44,020 bases of DNA from Mycobacteriaceae bacterium (GTDB lineage Bacteria; Actinomycetota; Actinomycetes; Mycobacteriales; Mycobacteriaceae): positions 1 through 44,020 of the forward strand of contig JAFARC010000038.1 in NCBI GenBank assembly GCA_019245755.1, written 5' to 3'. Under the pieces are notes generated by a model that worked only from the letters and a program-made list of their open reading frames with translations, was not told the DNA's origin and made no database searches. Positions 16,423-25,063 of this stretch are shown in pieces (within the stretch, counting starts at the first letter, position 1; each line of letters begins with the position of its first letter). The position numbers and the translations under genes were made by a program.

Positions 16423-18608
16423 CGCGCGACGGCGATTGTGGTGGCGCGGGACTGGTGGTCGGAAGCCGGTGACGACTCACCGAGCTCGTATCGGATCAGC
16501 CGGGAGCTGTTGGCCACAACCGCCACCGAGGAGGCGTTGTGCAGGATGGCGGCCACGACCGGCGAAAGCGCTCCGGCAGCCCCCACGATCAGGCCCACCG
16601 CATTCACGGCGATCGACATCACGTAGTTCTGGCGGATCACATCCACCGCCCGGCCGCCCAGCGCCTGCACGTCGAGCAAGCGATAAAGATTGTCGCTGGC
16701 CAGGGCGACGTCGGCCGTCTCGACCGCGACGTCGGTGCCGGCCAGCCCCATCGCGATCCCGATGTCGGCGACGGCCAGGGCCGGGGCGTCGTTGACACCG
16801 TCGCCAACCATCGCGACCACATGCCCCTCAGACCGAAGTCGGCGCACCACCTCGAGCTTGTCCTCCGGGAGAACCTGTGCCCGCCACTGCGTGATCCCGA
16901 GTTCCGCGGCCACCGCCCTGGCGGTGTCGGGGTGGTCGCCGGTCAGCATGACGACCCGGCGGATTCCGTTGGCCAACAAAGCCTGCACCACGGCTTTCGC
17001 TTCGGGACGCAATTCGTCGCGCAGGCTGATCAGGCCGACAAGCTTGCCGTCGACGGCAAGCAGCAACGGTGTCTCGGCCTGTTGCTGCAGTTTGGCGACC
17101 CAGACCGACGCCGTCTTCGTTACCCGGACACTTTCCTGGCGCAGCAGCGACGCACTGCCCAGGAGCAGGGTTTTCCCGTCCGCCCAGGTGCGCATCCCCA
17201 ACCCGACCAGTACCTCACACTCCTCATGCGGCGGTATTTCGATGTGCCGTTCCTCGGTGGACCTGATCACCGCCTCAGCCAGGGGATGGCGGGAGTGGAT
17301 CTCCGAACTCGCGGCGTAGGCCAACACCCGTTCGGGCGTCCATCCCTTTTCGAACGCGACGATGTTGGTGACGATGTGCCGACCCACCGTGAGCGTCCCG
17401 GTCTTGTCGAACACCACCGTGTCGACTCGACCCGCCTCCTCCAGATGCGATCCGCCCTTGATGAGGATGCCGCGGCGCGCCCCATTGCCGATGGCGGCGC
17501 TGATCGCGGTGGGGGTCGCCAGGCCCACCGCGCACGGGCAGGCCACCAGCAGCATCGTCATCGCCCGGCGCACATCGCCGGTCACGATCAAGGTGGCCGC
17601 CGACAACAGGAACGACGCGGGCACAAACCGACGGGAGAAGTTCTCGCCGACGGTCTGGATGGGAGCGCGATCGCGTTGCGCTTCCTCGACGCGGGTGATG
17701 ATCCGACCGATGGTGGTCTGGCTGCCGACGGCCGACGCGCGCACGACCAAACGGCCGCGGATAACGACGGAGCCGGCGTGCACGCAGGCTCCGCGCCGGA
17801 TGCTGACCGGCAACGTCTCTCCGGTGATGGCCGATTGGTCGACGATCGCCTCGCCGTCGATCACATCACCATCGACGGGAATAGCCACCTGCTCGTGGAC
17901 GATTACCTCGTCGCCGATGCGCACCGCATCGATGAGGACCTGGACCTCGGTGCCGTCGGCGATCCGAACCCATGCGGTGTCCTGACTGCCGTGCAACAAA
18001 TCGGCGATGGCGCGCCGGGCGCGCCGAAGCGTCAAGTCCTGCAGGTACTCGCCGATGTTGAGCAGCCACAGCACGGTGAGCGCGACGACGTTCTCGCGCA
18101 GCACCAGGCTCGCAACCGTGGCAGCGGACACCAACAGGTCGGTTCCGGCCGACCGGCGACCCCACAACGAACGCACGGCACCGCGCATGAACGGGTAGCC
18201 GGTGATGATCGCGGCCGCGGTGGCCAGCAACCGGCCGGTCGGGCCCAGCAGCGCTGGGCGTCCCAATGCATAGCGGCGGACCCCCAGCAGTGCCAGAGCT
18301 ATTCCGCCGAAGACCATGCGCAGCACATCGGCGTTGGCGATCTCGGCCGACCGCGGTCCGCGGTGAGGCACCAGTTCCGTGGGCAGGGTGCGGGACGCAG
18401 TGATCACGTCCAGCACGGCCGCGGTGTCGCAGCGTGTGGGCGAGTACCAGACCACAACCGAGGCGGTGCGAGGATAGGCATGGACCGCTCGCACGCCGGG
18501 GACCTTGTCGACCGCATCCTCGACCGCGACGGCACGAGTCGCGTCGTTGCGCAACCACTGGGCATGCACGCGCATCCGGCCCGCCGCATCGGAGATGACG
18601 GTCAACAT
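16410..18608 (-). CDS. ctpC: P1B-type metal-exporting ATPase CtpC
   Basis: Close in sequence to M. tuberculosis CtpC (Rv3270) from memory. CtpC is reported to give zinc resistance and, in other work, manganese transport. The N-terminal domain is SDAAGRMRV ... VHAYPRTASVVVWYSP and lacks a CxxC motif. Key motifs are AITGETLPV (actuator), ACPCAVGL in the membrane (about residue 356), DKTGTLT with the phosphorylated Asp (about 402), HSRHPLAEAV, and MVGDGVNDAPAL. I chose ATG 18608 (732 aa), matching CtpC's N-terminus; the frame upstream is open but overlaps the PacL-like gene. It is co-transcribed with that gene, 10 bp apart. In M. tuberculosis the pair lies elsewhere, so this copy is relocated or extra. 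Confidence 0.92.
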   Translation of the reverse strand: MLTVISDAAGRMRVHAQWLRNDATRAVAVEDAVDKVPGVRAVHAYPRTASVVVWYSPTRCDTAAVLDVITASRTLPTELVPHRGPRSAEIANADVLRMVFGGIALALLGVRRYALGRPALLGPTGRLLATAAAIITGYPFMRGAVRSLWGRRSAGTDLLVSAATVASLVLRENVVALTVLWLLNIGEYLQDLTLRRARRAIADLLHGSQDTAWVRIADGTEVQVLIDAVRIGDEVIVHEQVAIPVDGDVIDGEAIVDQSAITGETLPVSIRRGACVHAGSVVIRGRLVVRASAVGSQTTIGRIITRVEEAQRDRAPIQTVGENFSRRFVPASFLLSAATLIVTGDVRRAMTMLLVACPCAVGLATPTAISAAIGNGARRGILIKGGSHLEEAGRVDTVVFDKTGTLTVGRHIVTNIVAFEKGWTPERVLAYAASSEIHSRHPLAEAVIRSTEERHIEIPPHEECEVLVGLGMRTWADGKTLLLGSASLLRQESVRVTKTASVWVAKLQQQAETPLLLAVDGKLVGLISLRDELRPEAKAVVQALLANGIRRVVMLTGDHPDTARAVAAELGITQWRAQVLPEDKLEVVRRLRSEGHVVAMVGDGVNDAPALAVADIGIAMGLAGTDVAVETADVALASDNLYRLLDVQALGGRAVDVIRQNYVMSIAVNAVGLIVGAAGALSPVVAAILHNASSVAVVANSSRLIRYELGESSPASDHQSRATTIAVARQEL

Positions 18609-18618
18609 CGCAGCCGCC

Positions 18619-18900
18619 TCAGTGTTCGTGGTCGTGGCCGACGTCCTCGACTGCCGGGGGCGGCACCTGCTCACCGATGCGTTCACGCGCCTCGGCCACG
18701 ACGTCGGCCACCCGCAGCCGAGCCTGTTCAGCGCCCTCCTCCGCCTTTCTGACACCGCGCAGGCCCCACGCGGTGGCGGTGACCGCCGCCTCGTGCACCG
18801 GAGCTCGCGCCAGCGCCTTGCACAGCGCGTCGTAGGCGGCGGCTCCAACCGCCCCGGTGATCACCGTCGCCGCGGCCTTGCCCAACAGACCATGCCACAT
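18619..18900 (-). CDS. PacL-like DUF1490 protein, CtpC partner
   Basis: Protein of 93 aa homologous to Rv3269 (PacL1), which is reported to assemble with and stabilise CtpC in membrane efflux platforms. The N-terminus GLLGKAAATVITGAVGAAAYD is a Gly/Ala-rich membrane segment. An amphipathic helix with many Arg and Glu residues follows (residues 48-75). The C-terminus ends in a His/Asp metal site, EDVGHDHEH, comparable to the metal-binding tail of PacL1. It lies immediately upstream of ctpC in one operon, which strongly supports the assignment. Confidence 0.88.
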   Translation of the reverse strand: MWHGLLGKAAATVITGAVGAAAYDALCKALARAPVHEAAVTATAWGLRGVRKAEEGAEQARLRVADVVAEARERIGEQVPPPAVEDVGHDHEH

Positions 18901-19058
18901 GCGTAACCCTTTCGGTCGCAGGTCCGAATGCCAGACGAACGATTATCGGCCGCGCTGGCCGCTACGCAAGCCCCGGAACAGGTTGTCAGCCGCCGCGAAA
19001 TAGCCCGCGCCGCGGCGTGTCGACCGATCTCGGGTCGGCGCGCGTCCAATAGTTGGGC
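18901..19058. other. Divergent promoter region of pacL-ctpC and the lipoprotein
   Basis: The gap of 158 bp holds promoters for both sides. TTCGG-N8-CCGAA (18911-18928) lies just upstream of the PacL start and could be part of a regulator site, but the arms are only 5 bp. I recognise no ArsR or Zur consensus. Confidence 0.3.
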
Positions 19059-19592
19059 ATGCTCCGCATTGCCGCTATGGTGTCCGTCACCGCGACCGTG
19101 CTCGCCTCCGGGTGCGGATCCGCGGTCAACGGACGGGCGACATGCCCGGGTTGCGGTACCCAAGCCGAGCCAAGCGTGCCGACGACACGGCTGCGGGTGT
19201 CCCCGCCCGCTGCGCCGGACGCACCGTCGGCGCCGGCGACCGGCGCACCGCCAATCGCGCTGGCACCGGACTCGTCGGGCTATGTCTTCATCGAGACGAA
19301 ATCGGGCGGCACCCGCTGCCAGATCTCCCGGCTGGATGTCGGCTGCGAGGCCGAATTCGCCAACTCGCCGGTCCAGCACGGCGAGCCGGCCAACGGCGTC
19401 CACGTCACCGCTGACGGCCAACTCCGATGGGTGCTCGGCAATCTGGGCGACATCCCGGCCGTCACGCTCGACTACCAGACCTACCATGCGCTGGGTTGGA
19501 CCATCGACGCCGCCAGCAGCGGGACCCGGTTCACCAACGACCGCACCGGCCACGGAATGTTCGTCAGCATCGAAGCCGTCAACGGGTTCTAG
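19059..19592 (+). CDS. Putative lipoprotein (LpqJ-like)
   Basis: Protein of 177 aa with a short signal (MLRIAAMVSVTATVLASGC) and lipobox LASGC, so the Cys at residue 19 is expected to be lipidated. A Pro/Ala-rich linker (residues 45-70) leads to a conserved domain with YVFIETKSGGTRCQISRLDV, GCEAEF, LRWVLGNLGD and TRFTNDRTGHGMFVSIE. That domain recurs in several mycobacterial lipoproteins. Position and strand match lpqJ (Rv0344c), which lies beside iniC in M. tuberculosis; that orthology is inferred from context. The ATG at 19059 is preferred over the TTG at 19053. Confidence 0.75.
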   Translation: MLRIAAMVSVTATVLASGCGSAVNGRATCPGCGTQAEPSVPTTRLRVSPPAAPDAPSAPATGAPPIALAPDSSGYVFIETKSGGTRCQISRLDVGCEAEFANSPVQHGEPANGVHVTADGQLRWVLGNLGDIPAVTLDYQTYHALGWTIDAASSGTRFTNDRTGHGMFVSIEAVNGF

Positions 19593-19602
19593 GCTGAGCG
19601 GC

Positions 19603-20535
19603 GTGGAATTCCGCGCATTTGTCGAACCCCAGCAAGGCGCCACGTACGCCGATCAGCTCGCGGTGGCGAAGAAGGCCGAAGAACTCGGCTACGACGCGTT
19701 CTTCCGGTCCGACCACTACCTCGCGATGAGCGGCGACGGGCTGCCCGGCCCCACCGACTCGTGGGTGACCCTCGGCGCGATCGCACGCGAGACCTCACGC
19801 ATCCGCATCGGGACCCTCGTCACGTCGGCGACGTTCCGCCATCCCGGGCCGTTGGCGGTCTCGGTTGCCCAAGTCGACGCCATGAGCGGCGGCCGCGTCG
19901 AGCTGGGACTTGGCACCGGATGGTTCGAGGCGGAGCACCAAGCCTACGGTATCCCGTTCCCGCCGCTGAGCGAGCGCTTCGAGCGCCTGGGCGAGCAGCT
20001 CGACATCCTCACCGGGCTGTGGACCACACCCACCGGCGACAAATTCTCCTACCCCGGTAGGCATTACACGCTGAACGATTCACCGGCGCTGCCCAAACCC
20101 GTGCAGCGACCGCATCCTCCGATCATCATCGGCGGCGGCGGCGCCAAACGCACTCCTGCGCTGGCCGCTCGGTTCGCCGCCGAGTACAACGTGCCGTTCG
20201 CGCCGCTGGATTTCGGCCAGACACAGATCGAGCGGGTCACCACCGCGCTCGCCCGGGCCGGGCGGGCCACCGACTCGATGGTGTATTCGGCCGCGTTCGT
20301 GGTGTGCGCAGGTCGCGACGACGCCGAGGTGGCCCAGCGCGCCGCCGCCATCGGCCGCGAGGTCGGCGAGCTGCGCGCCAGCAGCCCACTTGCCGGCACA
20401 CCCGCCGAGATCGTCGACAAGCTGGGCCCGTGGTCGAACCTGGGCGTTCGCCGGGTCTACACGCAGTTGCTGGACCTGGCCGACCTTGCCCACATGGAGC
20501 TGTTCGCCGCCGAGGTGCTGCGGCAACTGCCTTAA
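19603..20535 (+). CDS. LLM-class F420-dependent oxidoreductase (TIGR03560-like)
   Basis: Luciferase-like enzyme of 310 aa, GTG start 11 bp after the lipoprotein. Motifs are GYDAFFRSDHYLAM (residues about 29-42), MSGGRVELGLGTGWFEAEHQAYGIP (about 94-118), and HPPIIIGGGGAKRTPALAARF. These are the usual F420-family signatures, including the surface YGIPFPP loop shared with the protein at 13274. The substrate is unknown. It may be co-transcribed with the lipoprotein and the following Thr-stalk genes. Confidence 0.86.
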   Translation: MEFRAFVEPQQGATYADQLAVAKKAEELGYDAFFRSDHYLAMSGDGLPGPTDSWVTLGAIARETSRIRIGTLVTSATFRHPGPLAVSVAQVDAMSGGRVELGLGTGWFEAEHQAYGIPFPPLSERFERLGEQLDILTGLWTTPTGDKFSYPGRHYTLNDSPALPKPVQRPHPPIIIGGGGAKRTPALAARFAAEYNVPFAPLDFGQTQIERVTTALARAGRATDSMVYSAAFVVCAGRDDAEVAQRAAAIGREVGELRASSPLAGTPAEIVDKLGPWSNLGVRRVYTQLLDLADLAHMELFAAEVLRQLP

Positions 20536-20546
20536 GATCGTTGCCC

Positions 20547-20963
20547 GTGCCACGCGGCGACAACGATGACGACCGGCCGGACGCCTCCGAGCGGGAGGAC
20601 ACCCCGTGGCATCAGTCCACCAGTTTCATCACCGCCGCGGGCATCCTCGGCGTCGTGGTGATCGGTGCGATCTTCGTCGCGGTCATGCACACCGCCGACC
20701 AATCCACCGTGCCCAACGACTCAGTCGTCAACTTCACATCGCCGGACACCACCACGACGACCACAACCACCACAACGACCACGACCACGACGACCTCGAC
20801 GGAAGAAGCCTCAACCGAGACAACCTCCACGACTTCGTCGACGCCGACGACCACAACGGAATCTAGCACCACGCCCACCACGACGCCGCCGCCGACGACG
20901 ACGACTCGAACGACCCCGTTGCGGGCGACGCCCACGGTGCACCCCGGGTTTCCGCACTACTGA
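20547..20963 (+). CDS. Single-pass membrane protein with poly-Thr stalk
   Basis: Protein of 138 aa from GTG 20547. A charged acidic N-terminus (GDNDDDRPDASERED) is probably cytoplasmic. One membrane segment follows, FITAAGILGVVVIGAIFVAV (about residues 28-47), then an outward-facing low-complexity region. The latter contains 16 consecutive Thr codons (20748-20795) and many more Thr, Ser and Pro. The protein ends HPGFPHY. Such Thr-rich tails in actinobacteria are often O-mannosylated and span the cell wall. No family is recognised. It starts 11 bp after the oxidoreductase and is probably in the same transcript. Confidence 0.65.
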   Translation: MPRGDNDDDRPDASEREDTPWHQSTSFITAAGILGVVVIGAIFVAVMHTADQSTVPNDSVVNFTSPDTTTTTTTTTTTTTTTTSTEEASTETTSTTSSTPTTTTESSTTPTTTPPPTTTTRTTPLRATPTVHPGFPHY

Positions 20964-20996
20964 ATGGCCGGCCAGCGGCCGCCGTAACATCCTGCT

Positions 20997-21086
20997 GTGG
21001 CGCAGACCGGCCCGATACACCTGCCCATCACCCGTTCGCCAATCAGCGTGCAACCCGCGCCGCATCCCGCTTTCCAGCATTACTGA
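20997..21086 (+). CDS. 29-codon small ORF sharing the HPxFxHY terminus
   Basis: GTG 20997 opens a 29-residue frame, MAQTGPIHLPITRSP ... PHPAFQHY, ending at TGA 21086. Its last residues HPAFQHY match HPGFPHY at the end of the preceding Thr-stalk protein, at a similar distance from the stop. It may be a translated small protein or the remnant of a duplicated Thr-stalk gene whose middle was lost. No clear ribosome site is visible (the upstream bases are CATCCTGCT), so translation is uncertain. Confidence 0.35.
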   Translation: MAQTGPIHLPITRSPISVQPAPHPAFQHY

Positions 21087-21114
21087 CTCAACGCAGCAGC
21101 TACGATCGGACCCC

Positions 21115-21552
21115 GTGTCACGCTACGGCCCACCCGGCGACCCGAATTACTACTCACGGCAGCCCTACGGGTACGGCGGCCGCTATGGGCAGCAACCACC
21201 CGGCGGACCCCCGCGGCCCCCGACTGAGCCGCCGCCCACACCGTGGTACCAACGGCCCTGGGCCTACTTTTTGTTCGGCGTGCTGACGACGATCATCCTC
21301 GGCCTGGCCATCTTCGCGATCGTGAAGCTGACCGCCGGTCCATCCAACAGCGGCCCCACCACATCCAGGACTTCGGTCACCACAACGACGACCACCACCG
21401 GGACGACAGCGACGACCACGACGGAACTGCCGACAACCACGACAACCGAACCGACAGTCGCAACGTCCACCACCACGCCGAGCACGAGCACCACCGTCAG
21501 CACAAGCACCAGCACCAGCACCGTGACCATCACGGCCCCGCCCGGGCAGTGA
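21115..21552 (+). CDS. Membrane protein with Thr-rich extracytoplasmic tail
   Basis: Protein of 145 aa from GTG 21115. The cytoplasmic N-terminus is Pro/Gly/Tyr-rich (YGPPGDPNYYSRQPYGYGG), followed by WYQRPWAYFLFGVLTTIILG and a single membrane segment (about residues 48-70). The remainder is almost entirely Thr, Ser and Pro. The layout is the same as the gene at 20547, without evident sequence homology in the soluble parts. It ends 4 bp from the convergent iniC gene. Confidence 0.65.
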   Translation: MSRYGPPGDPNYYSRQPYGYGGRYGQQPPGGPPRPPTEPPPTPWYQRPWAYFLFGVLTTIILGLAIFAIVKLTAGPSNSGPTTSRTSVTTTTTTTGTTATTTTELPTTTTTEPTVATSTTTPSTSTTVSTSTSTSTVTITAPPGQ

Positions 21553-21556
21553 GCGA

Positions 21557-23038
21557 TTAGGGCGAGTAGGAGTACTGCGCCACAAGGGCTTCGGCGCTGC
21601 GCACCGCCGCGCGGCAGGCACGCGTGGTGAACGGATCGTTGAGCGGATGCTCGGCGCGGCGGCGCCAGCGCTGCGCGGCCGCGAACGCGGCGCGTGGCCC
21701 GTCGTAGGGCGCCTCGGCCGTCAAGCCCAGCCGGCTCGCCGCGTCGGTGCCCGACCCGCCGATGATCCGGCGCAGCGACGCGATCTCGTCGTCATTCAAA
21801 GTGGTTGACCGGGAATGCAGTTGGCTCAACAACCGCAACTCCTCAAACGCATGGGTGTCAGCCAGCAGTGGGTCGATGTCGGCGATGATGAAACGCGATG
21901 CCGGAATCGGATTGATCTCGACGAAGCGGCGCAACGACAACAGCGCGGTGTGCGATTTGAGAAGATCCGAGCGCTGGGCGAACTGCTGGTCGATGACATC
22001 GCGCAGCGCCACAAGCCCGCTGCGCTCCAGGAGCTCGTCGGCCAGCGCCACCGAATCGCTGACGCCGGCCCGCAGCACCGCGATCGAAATCCGGATGCCG
22101 AACATCCCGAAGCGGTCCAGCAGCTGCGCGCGCGTCGGCGCATCCACGGGCAGCGGGCTATCTTCGCGCACAAAACGATCCGCGGACAGCATCGCCTTGG
22201 CCAGCGCGGCCGGCTCAATCCCGGCCAGCTTCTCCAGCGCGACGAACTCGCTCTGTCTCAGGGTCCGCGCCGTGAGTGCGAGCAGCCCGGACACCGGCAC
22301 CACGGCCTGGCAGATGCCGGTCCTGTCCATCTCCGCGGTGAACCGCTTGGCCACATCGGCCGCCGACAACATCGCATCGATTCGTCCCGCGCCGATCTCG
22401 TCGGCGCGGGACGCCACGCCGATCACGCCGAGCGCGCCGGCCGAGCCGCCGACGAGTTCACCGATCTGCTTGAGCAACGCGACGTCGGCGGCGTTGAGGG
22501 TGCGCAGCAGGAACACGACGGCGTCGACCCGCGGCACTCCGTCGTCGGGAACCAGCAACCGCAGCGTGCGCTCGGAGACGTCGCTGCTCAGCGACGAGGT
22601 GCCCGGTGTGTCGATGATCGTCGCGTCGATCAGCTCGGCGGCAGGCCATTCGACGTCGAGGTCGAGCACCTCGTTGGGATCGAGGCTGCCGAAGTCGAAC
22701 GTCAGCCCGCCATCGCGGATGATCGGAACATTGGACCGCCGCCCGCCGCGGTGGTTGGCGGTGACCTTCGGGATGGGGCCGTGGCGAAACCAGGTGACGA
22801 TCCGGGTGGCCTCGGTAGCGTCGGTCGGCGCGATGTCCTCACCGACCAGCGCGTTGACCAGCGTCGACTTGCCCGCCTTGAGCGTGCCGGCCAGCGCGAT
22901 GCGGATCGGCTGGTTGAGCCGCTGGCCGATGCGCTCCAGCTCGTTGTGCACATCCGCGCGGTTCCGGTAGGCGGGGTCGCTGCGGTAAGCCCGGATCGTG
23001 CCGCCCAGAATCGCGCGCACCTGATCACTCGTGCTCAC
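21557..23038 (-). CDS. iniC: Dynamin-like GTPase IniC
   Basis: Third gene of the isoniazid/ethambutol-induced iniBAC operon, 493 aa, the same length as M. tuberculosis IniC as I recall it. GTPase motifs are the P-loop AGTLKAGKSTLVNAL (residues about 50-64), switch TEATR, G3 IIDTPGTSSLS and a G4-like ASRADE. It lacks an obvious membrane paddle, unlike IniA. IniA is a bacterial dynamin-like protein that tubulates and fuses membranes; IniC is presumed to cooperate with it. The start is GTG 23038, 74 bp after iniA. Confidence 0.93.
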   Translation of the reverse strand: MSTSDQVRAILGGTIRAYRSDPAYRNRADVHNELERIGQRLNQPIRIALAGTLKAGKSTLVNALVGEDIAPTDATEATRIVTWFRHGPIPKVTANHRGGRRSNVPIIRDGGLTFDFGSLDPNEVLDLDVEWPAAELIDATIIDTPGTSSLSSDVSERTLRLLVPDDGVPRVDAVVFLLRTLNAADVALLKQIGELVGGSAGALGVIGVASRADEIGAGRIDAMLSAADVAKRFTAEMDRTGICQAVVPVSGLLALTARTLRQSEFVALEKLAGIEPAALAKAMLSADRFVREDSPLPVDAPTRAQLLDRFGMFGIRISIAVLRAGVSDSVALADELLERSGLVALRDVIDQQFAQRSDLLKSHTALLSLRRFVEINPIPASRFIIADIDPLLADTHAFEELRLLSQLHSRSTTLNDDEIASLRRIIGGSGTDAASRLGLTAEAPYDGPRAAFAAAQRWRRRAEHPLNDPFTTRACRAAVRSAEALVAQYSYSP

Positions 23039-23112
23039 CGCTCGTTCCTTCCGCCCCGTGACGTCAGGAGTTTAGTGCTGTCGCACGGGCGTTAGCTGTG
23101 AGCGGTCGGACG

Positions 23113-24981
23113 CTACCGGCGCAGGCCCACGCGTGGATGCGGCCCGGTGGTCGCCGCGGGCTTGGTGGCGATCAGCTCGGCGGCCTTGGCGGTCACCTGG
23201 TGGAGGATGTTGAGCTCGCGGTCCAGTTCCGCGATACGTGTGTTGCGCTCGCTTTCCTCCAACCGTGCCGACGCGATGGTGGCCTGCAGCGATTCGTTGA
23301 GCGACCGGGTGATCTGGTTGGCGATCCCCCGGTAGTGGTCCCGCAGCTGACGCTGAACGGCCTTGAGCCGGTCGCGGGACTCCTTGGTGACGACGAACGA
23401 GATGTCGTCAACGAACCGGCGGACATTGTTCTTGGCCTCACCGCGTACCCGCAGCGTCCGGTTCTCCATGTCCTCCTTGTAGGCCTTACGGCCCAGCAAC
23501 AGGCCCGCACCCATGGACAGCGGGTTGAACATGCCAAGCCCGGCAAGCGATGTCAGCATGCCGAACATCAGCACCCCGCCGTAGGAACCGCGCATGCTGG
23601 TGACAAGCTTGTGGCCCTTGCCGATCGGCTTGGACTCCAGCCGGGCCAGCGCCTTGAATCCGCCAAAGCTCGCGCCCATTTCGCTCGCGGACAGTTCGGG
23701 AAGCTTCACCGCTTCCAGGCCCGCCTCGACGAAGGTACGGGCAACCTCGGCCGCCAGCATCTCGGCCCGCTGATAGGCCCAGACGAAGTTGTCACCAACG
23801 GCCGTGGCGACGGCCTGCTCGAGCTCGGCGCCGATCTCGGCCCAGTGCAGTGTCGGGTCGCAGGAATCGATGATCTTCTCGGTGTGCGCGGTGATCGCCC
23901 GGAACCGCGAGCGTAGGTCGTGGTCGACGTCGGCGGTCAGATCGGCGATGCCGTCGTTGAGCACCTGCTGCCACAGCGCTGTTTGCTGCAGCGCGTCCTG
24001 GGCGTCCTGCTTGCGGAGTTCCAGATCGGCGGCGAGCCGGTCCCGCGCCTCAGGATCGTTGAGCGCCTCCAGCTCAGACTTCGCCGACAGGGTCAGATGC
24101 TCCGCCGCCGAGCTCAGTTCAGCGATGACATGGTCACGGGCGCGGTCGTTCTCCCGGGAAAGCACCTTGTCGCCGAGGAACTTCACGATGGCCGGGAAGT
24201 TGGATTCCTCGTTGAGCTCCTTGTCGTTGAGCTGGATCGCGTGGCTGCGCAGCATTGCCGACGCCGGGATCATCGGCACGTCCAGACCGGCGCGGCGCAG
24301 ATGAGCCTGGTTGGCGTCGACAATCCGGCGCCAGTACGGATAAAGGTCGGTCTTGGTCGCGACGATGGCCGCGACGGGGCAGACCTCGAACGCCTGCCGC
24401 ATGAACGTCATTTCCGGTTCGGTGAACTCCTGGCTGGTGTCGCTGACCATGAGCATCGCGTCGGCCTCCGGCAGCAGGCCCAGCGTCGCGTTCAGGTGCG
24501 GTTGGCCGTGCCCGCCCACGCCGGGTGTGTCGATGAACACGAGGCCGCCCTTGAGCAGCGGGCTGGGGGCCACCACCTCAACCCGCAGCACCTCGCGACC
24601 GCCAGCCTGCGGGGCGCGGCGCAGGTCATTGCCGATGTCGGCAATGGGGACCTCGATGGCCTCGACTCCGCCCTCGGGGTTGGCCACGACGAGCTGCGCC
24701 AGCGGTTGATCGCCGTACACCACGATCGTCGTGAGCACCGTGGTCTCGTCATCGCCGACACGGGAAACCGGCATATTCAGCAGCGAGTTGAGCAGCTGGC
24801 TCTTGCCCTGCTTCAACTGTCCCGCGATCACCACCCGGATCTGCGGATCGGTAATACGGTCCCGCGCCGCGGTGAGCCGGTCGACCAGATCACCGCGGCC
24901 GTCGGTCTCTGCGATCCGGCGGGTGTGGTCGATGAGCTCGACGATGACCCGCACCTGACGGGGGTCGCTGGGCTGCGTCAC
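23113..24981 (-). CDS. iniA: Dynamin-like GTPase IniA
   Basis: Membrane-remodelling dynamin-like GTPase of 622 aa, induced when the cell wall is damaged by isoniazid or ethambutol. The P-loop is AGQLKQGKSQLLNSLL (residues about 51-66), with G3 FIDTPGVGGHG and G4 ATKTDLYPYW. The membrane-interaction segment is SYGGVLMFGMLTSLAGLGMF (about residues 465-484) followed by a second hydrophobic stretch. Long helical stalk regions (LAADLELRKQDAQDALQQ, RDRLKAVQRQLRDHYRG) flank it. The start is GTG 24981. Two CCCCTAA motifs lie in the spacer to iniB. Confidence 0.94.
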   Translation of the reverse strand: MTQPSDPRQVRVIVELIDHTRRIAETDGRGDLVDRLTAARDRITDPQIRVVIAGQLKQGKSQLLNSLLNMPVSRVGDDETTVLTTIVVYGDQPLAQLVVANPEGGVEAIEVPIADIGNDLRRAPQAGGREVLRVEVVAPSPLLKGGLVFIDTPGVGGHGQPHLNATLGLLPEADAMLMVSDTSQEFTEPEMTFMRQAFEVCPVAAIVATKTDLYPYWRRIVDANQAHLRRAGLDVPMIPASAMLRSHAIQLNDKELNEESNFPAIVKFLGDKVLSRENDRARDHVIAELSSAAEHLTLSAKSELEALNDPEARDRLAADLELRKQDAQDALQQTALWQQVLNDGIADLTADVDHDLRSRFRAITAHTEKIIDSCDPTLHWAEIGAELEQAVATAVGDNFVWAYQRAEMLAAEVARTFVEAGLEAVKLPELSASEMGASFGGFKALARLESKPIGKGHKLVTSMRGSYGGVLMFGMLTSLAGLGMFNPLSMGAGLLLGRKAYKEDMENRTLRVRGEAKNNVRRFVDDISFVVTKESRDRLKAVQRQLRDHYRGIANQITRSLNESLQATIASARLEESERNTRIAELDRELNILHQVTAKAAELIATKPAATTGPHPRVGLRR

Positions 24982-25021
24982 GCCTCACTCCTTCATCGAT
25001 TGATTCACCGTGCAACCATCG

Positions 25022-25036
25022 TTAGGGGATTAGGGG
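25022..25036 (-). repeat. Two CCCCTAA motifs between iniB and iniA
   Basis: TTAGGGG occurs at 25022-25028 and 25030-25036 on plus (CCCCTAA on the ini strand), separated by one base. The same heptamer occurs three times upstream of iniB. This suggests a shared protein-binding motif across the operon. Confidence 0.6.
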
Positions 25037-25063
25037 CAGTTGTGAGGCACGTTGCCGGATGCT

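Noticed and set aside
16539..18752. 737-codon plus ORF opposite ctpC
   Set aside because: Antisense shadow; the minus strand carries all P-type ATPase motifs.
18911..18928. TTCGG-N8-CCGAA as operator for pacL-ctpC
   Set aside because: Arms are only 5 bp and match no recalled metal-regulator consensus; listed only as a weak observation in the gap.
18928..19058. Plus-strand frame starting MPDERLSAALAATQAPEQ
   Set aside because: It runs without a break into the lipoprotein gene in the wrong frame and has no supported end, so it is likely a chance open frame.
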